DNA of 11,649 bases from JANJWP01 sp049301335 (GTDB taxonomy: Bacteria; Patescibacteriota; Gracilibacteria; BD1-5; UBA2023): assembly GCA_049301335.1 (NCBI GenBank), contig JBAQKV010000026.1:1-11649 (forward strand). The letters run 5' to 3'. This document shows positions 7,477 through 11,649 of this stretch, piece after piece. Within the stretch, counting starts at the first letter, position 1. The number at the start of each line of letters is the position of its first letter. A program made the translations under genes and the position numbers. Below the pieces are notes generated by a model, which had not been told where the DNA came from, ran no database searches, and saw only the letters and a program-made list of their open reading frames with translations.

Positions 7477-7869
7477 CTAGTTCGAGTCGAGGTAATCTTG
7501 CAGTATGATCGAGGCGGCCATCGCGTCTACGCGACCGGCTTCTTTACGTCCGATTCCGGCTTCTTCGAGGCTGAAATACGCCGCCGAGCTCGAAAACCTC
7601 TCGTCCTGTTCGTGGACGGGAATTTTCGGGAAACGCTCTTTCAAAGTTGCGGAAAATTTGCGCATCAGACGGGTTTCCTTCGATTCGCGTCCGTCGGCAT
7701 GGTTGGGCAATCCGATGACGAAGCCGGTGATTTTGCGTTCCGTGACGACTTTTTCAAGCTCATCGAGCGCGGTGTGCGTAGCGATGTCCGAAATAGGCAT
7801 GGCGATGCCCGCGATTTCGGTCGCGAGCCCGATACGTTTGGTTCCGAAATCGAGACCGAGGAGGGCCAT
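7477..7869 (-). CDS. ruvX: RuvX/YqgF family Holliday junction resolvase-like nuclease
   Basis: YqgF/RuvX proteins have an RNase H-like fold and are linked to Holliday junction resolution and pre-16S rRNA 5'-end processing. The 130-residue product is full length. It has LGLDFGTKRIGLA with D7, FVIGLPNHADG, the DERFSS.AA motif with a conserved D-E-R, and the C-terminal DAMAASIILQDYLDS with the final catalytic Asp. The start ATG 7869 is separated from the rplI TAG by one base, and the TAG at 7479-7477 is 2 nt from uppS. No Shine-Dalgarno is visible, so expression probably depends on coupling from rplI. Which of the two proposed roles applies cannot be decided here. Confidence 0.94.
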   Translation of the reverse strand: MALLGLDFGTKRIGLATEIAGIAMPISDIATHTALDELEKVVTERKITGFVIGLPNHADGRESKETRLMRKFSATLKERFPKIPVHEQDERFSSSAAYFSLEEAGIGRKEAGRVDAMAASIILQDYLDSN

Positions 7870-7870
7870 G

Positions 7871-8338
7871 CTACGCTTTTACGGCTACTTCGATGCGTAC
7901 GCGGACGTACGTGTCCTCGCCCAAGTGGATCTTGATGTCGGTCGAGCCTTCCTTTTTGAGGTGGTGGCCTTCCGGGAGCGCGACGTTTTTGCGTTCGAGG
8001 ACGAATCCGTAGTCTTTTTTGACGCGTTCGATGATTTCATGTTCGCCGATGCCGCCGAAAATCTTCCCGCTCGCGCCTGAAAGTTCGAAACGGATGGTCT
8101 GTCCATGGAGCTTTTCGGCGATCTTGTGCCGGTCTTCGATGAGGCGGCGCTTCTGGTCCTGCTTTTTCTTGAGGCGGGCGGCTTCGTCGGCGACGGCCTT
8201 GTCGTCCATGAGGATTCCGAGGCCTTTCGGTACGAGGTAGTTTTTCGCCTGGGCGTGGCTGACTTCCACGATTTCCCCTTCCTTTCCGATACCGGCGAGG
8301 CGGGTCGTGAGTTTCACTTTGAGCTTTTCGGCTGCCAT
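7871..8338 (-). CDS. rplI: Large ribosomal subunit protein bL9
   Basis: bL9 binds 23S rRNA at the base of the L1 stalk. The 155-residue product shows the N-terminal rRNA-binding domain (LKVKLTTRLAGIGKEGEIVEVSHAQAKNYLVPKG-type, with the hallmark GxxGexveV..gyaRNyLiP pattern), a long basic connecting helix (about 50-75) and a C-terminal domain (SGKIFGGIGEHEIIE). NYLVPKG retains the family core. The start is ATG 8338; CCCCCGCT precedes it and there is no Shine-Dalgarno. TATTCT (8360-8355, minus strand) may be a -10 for a short leader. It heads the tightly packed rplI-ruvX-uppS cluster, 165 bp downstream of nusA. Many bL9 genes sit with rpsF, rpsR or dnaB; that context is absent here. Confidence 0.97.
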   Translation of the reverse strand: MAAEKLKVKLTTRLAGIGKEGEIVEVSHAQAKNYLVPKGLGILMDDKAVADEAARLKKKQDQKRRLIEDRHKIAEKLHGQTIRFELSGASGKIFGGIGEHEIIERVKKDYGFVLERKNVALPEGHHLKKEGSTDIKIHLGEDTYVRVRIEVAVKA

Positions 8339-8385
8339 AGCGGGGGAGGGGTTTAGAATAATGCGAACGGAAGCGATCGTTCTAC

Positions 8386-8459
8386 GGGTTTCGAAAGCTA
8401 CCGGACCTGGCTCCTAACTGAAGTTAAAGTCGCTGCGGTTCCGATAGTTTTCGAAACCC
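8386..8459. other. Long imperfect hairpin in the nusA-rplI gap (74 bp)
   Basis: GGGTTTCGAAA (8386-8396) is the exact reverse complement of TTTCGAAACCC (8449-8459). The pairing continues inward through GCTACCGG against CCGATAGT with one G-T pair and one mismatch, giving about 19 paired positions around a 36-nt interior. The interior can form a small TAAC/GTTA hairpin. No T run follows on either strand, so it is not a simple terminator. Transcribed from nusA it would lie in the 5' leader of rplI. It could be a structured leader, a small RNA or a decayed mobile element. tRNA was considered and rejected. Confidence 0.6.
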
Positions 8460-8503
8460 AGGGACGCTTGCCGGCCGTGTTATTTCAAAACCTGACAGGC
8501 TAT

Positions 8504-9598
8504 TTATCCTGCGGCGATCGCGTCGACGTCGGCCTGGGAGGCTCCGCCGTCGATGGTTTCGAGGATGATCTTGTATCCGAGGAGTTCGGAAGCGAGGTTG
8601 ATGTTGGTTCCGCCCTTTCCGAGAACCTTCGGCTTTTCTTCCGAAGTGACGGTCGCGGTGATGGTGCGGGAATCTTCGTCGACGATGACGTCCACGACTT
8701 CGCCCGGTACGAGCGCCTTCTTCGCGAGGTCGCGCATGTCCGGAGCGTAGTTGATGATGTCGACCTTTTCGCCGAAGAGTTCGTCGACGACGCTCTTGAC
8801 GCGGATGCCCTTCGGTCCGATGAGGGAGCCTGCCGGGTCGATTTCGTCGTATTCGGTAGCGGCGATGAGCTTGGTCTTGAGGCCCGGGATGCGGGCGATG
8901 GAAACGATTTCCACCGATCCTTCTTCGAGTTCCGGAACGTTGGCTTCGAAAAGTTTCACGACGAGTTCCTTGTCGCGGCGGGTGAGGACGACCCGCGGTC
9001 CGGTCATGGCGTCTTCTTCGATGCGGGCGACGTAGAGGTACATGCGCTGGCCCGGAACGTAGCGGTCTTTGGAAACCTGTTCGGACTTCGGGAGAACCAC
9101 CTGGGTGCCGTTGTAGTCGTAGATGACGCGGTTCTTTTCGACGAGTTCGACCTTGAGGTTCACGATCTGGCCTTCCTTGTCCTTGAAGAGGTTGAAGATC
9201 TTTTCCTTTTCGGTTTCCTGGATTTTCTGAACGATGACCTGGCGCGCGGCCTGGGAAGCGATGCGTCCGAAACCTTCGGAGGTCACGACTTCGTCGGTGA
9301 CGTCGATTTCGATAGTATCGCCGAGGGTGAATCCTTCCGCGTCTTCGCCCAAGTCTTCGATGGCGATTTCGGTTTCCGGGTTTTCGACGGTTTCCACTAC
9401 GGTCTTTTCGAGGCCGATTTCGATGGTGCCGGAATCCACGTCGATCTTGACGTTGACGTTGGAATCCTTGTTGCCGAAGTCCTTCTTATAGGCGGTCTTG
9501 ATGGCGGCCTCGATGATTTCGAGGAGCTTGTCGCGGGAGATTTTCTTTTCGGAGCTGATCTGGTTGATGGCTGCTTCGATTTTTCGAATGTCGATCAT
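8504..9598 (-). CDS. nusA: Transcription termination/antitermination factor NusA
   Basis: NusA binds RNA polymerase and nascent RNA, promoting pausing and hairpin-dependent termination. The 364-residue product has the N-terminal polymerase-binding domain (residues 1-~125, starting MIDIRKIEAAINQISSEKKI), an S1 domain (about 130-200, ending VVLTRRDKELV), and two KH domains. KH1 contains DPAGSLIGPKGIRVKSVV and KH2 contains VLGKGGTNINLASELLGY. It ends there, without the C-terminal acidic repeats of E. coli NusA, as in many bacteria. ATG 9598 is 3-5 nt from a predicted start of TATCTT (9613-9608), so one transcript may be nearly leaderless. A second, distal promoter reads through a terminator-like hairpin. 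No in-frame TGA occurs; the stop is TAA. Confidence 0.97.
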   Translation of the reverse strand: MIDIRKIEAAINQISSEKKISRDKLLEIIEAAIKTAYKKDFGNKDSNVNVKIDVDSGTIEIGLEKTVVETVENPETEIAIEDLGEDAEGFTLGDTIEIDVTDEVVTSEGFGRIASQAARQVIVQKIQETEKEKIFNLFKDKEGQIVNLKVELVEKNRVIYDYNGTQVVLPKSEQVSKDRYVPGQRMYLYVARIEEDAMTGPRVVLTRRDKELVVKLFEANVPELEEGSVEIVSIARIPGLKTKLIAATEYDEIDPAGSLIGPKGIRVKSVVDELFGEKVDIINYAPDMRDLAKKALVPGEVVDVIVDEDSRTITATVTSEEKPKVLGKGGTNINLASELLGYKIILETIDGGASQADVDAIAAG

Positions 9599-9631
9599 AA
9601 ATCGGGAAAGATAGGGATAGGGGTATTTACG

Positions 9632-9657
9632 AAAAAAGAATCCGCGCGAACGAATTC
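9632..9657 (-). terminator. Terminator-like hairpin in the nusA leader (possible attenuator)
   Basis: On the minus strand GAATTCG (9657-9651) pairs with CGGATTC (9644-9638), one G-T pair, 6-nt loop, followed by six T (9637-9632). Flanking A residues before the stem can extend it against the T run. It lies between the distal nusA promoter and the nusA start codon. Confidence 0.6.
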
Positions 9658-9677
9658 TTTGCTTCGAATCTGGGGGA

Positions 9678-9705
9678 ATTGTATCCGATTCCGTGCCTTG
9701 CGCAA
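9678..9705 (-). promoter_or_regulatory. Distal nusA promoter
   Basis: On the minus strand TTGCGC (9705-9700), a 16-bp spacer and TACAAT (9683-9678, preceded by GGA) form a good sigma70-type promoter. It predicts a start near 9671 and a leader of about 73 nt containing the hairpin at 9657-9632. It begins right after the terminator of the upstream cysteine-rich gene. Confidence 0.55.
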
Positions 9706-9709
9706 GGGG

Positions 9710-9747
9710 AAAAAGGAAGCCGCTCCAAGAGGAATCGGAGCGGCTTC
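9710..9747 (-). terminator. Rho-independent terminator of the cysteine-rich protein gene
   Basis: On the minus strand GAAGCCGCTCC (9747-9737) pairs perfectly over 11 bp with GGAGCGGCTTC (9726-9716), loop of 10 nt, then CTTTTT (9715-9710). It starts 10 bp after the TAA at 9760-9758, isolating this gene from nusA. Confidence 0.92.
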
Positions 9748-9757
9748 GGAAAACCGG

Positions 9758-10348
9758 TTAGAAGGGGTTGTGGGGGAGTTTGAGCCAAGGGCGGGTCATG
9801 TCGCCGGAATATACGCATTCCACCGTACCGGACGAGTTGTCCGTCCGGCAGACGGTGTAATTGTTGCTGTCGTCGTTCATGACCGATACGGAATAGTCCC
9901 CTTTCGTGGTGGGCAGGAACGGATCGTACGGGAATTTGTTCCATTCGTATCCCATGTTGTACGAATATTTGCAGACCACGTCTCAATTGCTGACCGATAT
10001 CCGGCAACAATTGTCATAGCGCGTACCGGAACTGTATCCGCATGCCGTCCGATAGATTTGTTTCGGCTGATAATCGGTTCAGGGGGTCTGGTCTTGCGGA
10101 TTTTTCGAGGTTGCCGCCTCTTTCTTTTGCGAAACCAGCGCCGCCAATTGCGAAGCGAGCGACGATATCCTCGTTTCGTGGTCGGCGAGGTCGTTCGTCA
10201 CGATATTCCATGATTTTACGGAAAACGGAGTTCCGGGTTTTATCGCTACGTAGCCGGAAAACGCGGCGTATCCTATCGAAAGGGTTCAGAGTACCGCGAT
10301 GGCGGCGACCGCCGCGAGCGCGGGCTTTTTCAGGAAGGAGGGTTCCAT
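9758..10348 (-). CDS. Exported cysteine-rich protein with N-terminal membrane anchor, three UGA(Gly) codons, unknown function
   Basis: I do not recognise a family. The 196-residue gene is visible only when TGA is sense: TGA occurs at 10286-10288 (codon 21), 10079-10081 (codon 90) and 9983-9985 (codon 122), and the frame between them is open. Residues 1-8 (MEPSFLKK) are short and basic. About 10-36 form one hydrophobic segment (ALAAVAAIAVLGTLSIGY..), which could be a signal anchor or a pilin-like helix. About 52-76 (DLADHETRISSLASQLAALV) look like a coiled coil. The rest is polar and rich in Asn, Tyr and Ser, with six cysteines including a CC pair, suggesting up to three disulfides in an exported domain. 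The start is ATG 10348, with CCGCC just upstream and TAAAAT (10387-10382) as a possible -10. A strong terminator follows the TAA. It is divergent from the secreted 3D-domain protein, so a cell-surface role is plausible. Coding status is supported by start, stop, terminator and domain-like organisation. Confidence 0.85.
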
Positions 10349-10498
10349 ATGGCGGGTTGAATGGGGGGCTACGTTCGGACTATTTTACCGAAAATGCCCG
10401 ATGCGCACAGTTTTCCTGAATATTTTTTACGAAAACATAGGATTGCAAACCGTCAATGCACGTTTTTAGTCCATGCGGGAAGGGTATGGTAACCTTGA
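10349..10498. promoter_or_regulatory. Divergent intergenic region between the two exported-protein genes
   Basis: This 150-bp AT-rich gap should hold both promoters. On the minus strand TAAAAT (10387-10382) is a good -10 without a clear -35. On the plus strand TATGGT (10485-10490) is a weak -10 that would put the start at or next to ATG 10499, a leaderless arrangement. No operator palindrome was recognised. Confidence 0.35.
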
Positions 10499-11649
10499 AT
10501 GGTAACAGTCACGAAAACCAAAAGAAAAATGTCAGCATTTACGAAAAAACTCCAAGCGTCCCTTCTGGCCGCCGCGGTACTCGCGCAGTCGGCCGTCTCT
10601 TTTGCCGAAGCGTCCGCGGACGACGACGCCGATACTCGGACGTTCATCGTCACCGCATACTATTCTCCGCTCCCGGATCAGGACCATTACCTCATGGGAA
10701 GCTACGAAGCCGATTTGCGGCTTAACGGCAACGGTACCCACGGCGCGAGCGGAAGACCCGTGTACGTGGGCATGCTCGCGGCCCCCAAGCATTACGAATT
10801 CTGAACCGCCATCCATCTCGAGGGCCTCGGGACCGGTACCGTCGACGACCGCGGAGGGGCGATCGTGAAAGCGGGCGACCGCGGACAGGCGTTCGATCGC
10901 ATCGACGTCTGGATGGGGCAGGGTGAAGACGGGCTCCGCAGGGCCCTTTCGTGGGGGCGCCGTACGGTAAAAGGACGCGTATACAAGAGCGAAACGGTAC
11001 TCAAGGACGCGGTATCCATCGAACTCGCTGCGGTTCCCAAAGCCCCGGTTTCCGCCTTGCCGACGAAATCCGTCGACGAGCGCGTATGGAGCGAACCGAT
11101 AGGCGCGAAGAGTTCGGCGGAAATGATCCGCGCCCTTTCCGAAAAACTTTCCGTTACCGGCTATCTTGCTTCCGGTGCTCGCGATTCGTTCGATACCGAA
11201 CTCCGCTTCGCGCTCATCCGCTTCCAGAACGACAACGGGCTCCTCAAGGGCATGAAGGATTCGAACGCCGGCTACTACGGTCCTGCTACGCGCAAAGCCC
11301 TCCGTACCGTATATTCCGATAAGAAGAAGGAAATCGAAGACGTTTCCGTCGAGCTCTCGGGACTTTCCGTCGAGCTCTCCGCGAAGGTGGCGTCCGTAAA
11401 GACGCAGGTGGACGATTTGCGGGCACAGCTCGAACGCGTGGGCACCCCGAAGGACAACGAAGTGGGTTCCCACGTCCGAGTGCTTCAGGAAGCGCTGGTT
11501 TCCCTCGGATACCTCGATTCGAAGCCTACGGGAATCTACGGGCCGAAAACCCGCGACGCCGTAGCGGCGTTCCAGGTCAGCAAGGGGTTGGTCCTTTCCA
11601 AAGAAGACCCGAACGCGGGAAAATTCGGCAAGCTCACCCGAACCAAGAT
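10499..11649 (+). CDS. Secreted 3D-domain protein with peptidoglycan-binding repeats, one UGA(Gly) codon, 3'-truncated by window edge
   Basis: This is a predicted exported cell-wall protein. Residues 1-~42 are a signal peptide (MVTVTKTKRK, then a Leu/Ala core, with likely cleavage near SFA or EASA). About 48-140 form a 3D domain, a double-psi beta-barrel related to MltA-type lytic transglycosylases: FIVTAYYSP, a GASGRPVYVGMLAAP segment, EFGTAIHLEGLGTGTVDDRGGAI and RIDVWM, with D117 and D136 as candidate conserved aspartates. The glycine of FGT is TGA 10802-10804 (codon 102), a conserved family position. Two peptidoglycan-binding-like domains follow (about 198-275 with YYGPATRKAL, and about 325-end with YGPKTRDAVAAFQ). 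They flank a coiled coil (about 280-320). The frame is open at the window end (383 codons seen). ATG 10529 is an alternative start. It probably cleaves or remodels peptidoglycan; enzymatic activity is not proven by sequence. Confidence 0.92.
11343..11379 (+). repeat. Direct repeat in the coiled-coil segment
   Basis: TTTCCGTCGAGCTCTC occurs at 11343-11358 and again at 11364-11379, a 21-bp period that duplicates one heptad (SVELSGL / SVELSAK) of the coiled coil between the peptidoglycan-binding domains. The near-identical DNA suggests a recent in-frame duplication. Confidence 0.7.

Noticed and set aside
8386..8459. SRP (4.5S) RNA, because the minus strand contains CAGGTCCGG
   Set aside because: The GGAA tetraloop and following GGAAGCAGCC-type conserved segment are missing; the match is too short.
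8386..8460. tRNA gene in the nusA-rplI gap (74 bp, complementary ends, possible discriminator base)
   Set aside because: The ends pair like an acceptor stem, but neither strand gives a proper D arm, 7-nt anticodon loop or TTCGANNC-type T loop. The pairing continues as one long stem instead of a cloverleaf.
8480..8503. Possible nusA terminator around CCTGTCAGG after the stop codon
   Set aside because: A four-base stem with a one-base loop cannot form; no other hairpin with a T run is present there.
8468..10213. Long plus-strand open frame (581 codons) antisense to nusA and part of the cysteine-rich gene
   Set aside because: Its translation is low-complexity Asp/Val/Phe/Gly-rich, typical of the antisense shadow of a GC-rich gene; nusA on the other strand has clear S1 and KH motifs.
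173..10804. In-frame TGA codons explained as sequencing errors, pseudogenes, tryptophan (table 4) or selenocysteine
   Set aside because: The frame resumes without a shift at all nine sites, and the aligned residues are conserved glycines, not Trp or Cys/Sec. Trp is encoded by TGG in the same genes, and decay would not target only TGA.

Overview
The window reads as a chromosomal segment of a bacterium that translates UGA as glycine (translation table 25), as known in the CPR/Patescibacteria lineages Gracilibacteria and Absconditabacteria (SR1). The direct evidence is nine in-frame TGA codons interrupting five genes that otherwise read through cleanly. Several fall on invariant glycines: the EKPFG and YY..(S/A)GALRDMVQNH motifs of glucose-6-phosphate dehydrogenase, the SGGEEG and GPSLMPGG motifs of 6-phosphogluconate dehydrogenase, and the (P/F)GT motif of a 3D domain. 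Every confidently called gene ends in TAA or TAG. Base composition is about mid-50s % GC by eye, which seems high for table-25 lineages as I recall them. Lineage is an inference; the recoding is close to certain.

Layout, left to right. (1) 2-3363: a complete oxidative pentose phosphate set. zwf (5' end outside the window) and pgl run on +, convergent with gnd on -. (2) 3431-5874: an RsmF-like rRNA m5C methyltransferase (-) and a TerC-family membrane protein (+), divergent from one intergenic region. (3) 5883-6893: smpB (-) and a small hydrophobic protein (+) diverge from overlapping promoters. The + gene has no UAA or UAG before its own terminator, so under this code its mRNA should be nonstop. 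(4) 6800-9598: nusA, a 165-bp gap holding a long imperfect hairpin, then the tightly packed rplI-ruvX-uppS, all on -. (5) 9710-11649: a cysteine-rich exported protein visible only when UGA is read as Gly (-), divergent from a secreted 3D-domain/peptidoglycan-binding protein (+, running off the window).

Functionally the window joins NADPH and pentose supply (zwf-pgl-gnd), translation and transcription housekeeping (rsmF, smpB, rplI, nusA), DNA repair (ruvX), undecaprenyl carrier synthesis (uppS) and two envelope proteins. Shine-Dalgarno sequences are nearly absent. Six starts instead have CCGC a few bases upstream. Promoters of -35/N16/-10 type can be read for smpB, its divergent neighbour, the methyltransferase and nusA. 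nusA also has a terminator-like hairpin in its leader.

Standard-code annotation would split five genes into fragments and miss the cysteine-rich gene as a unit. No CRISPR array, insertion sequence, tRNA or rRNA was seen.
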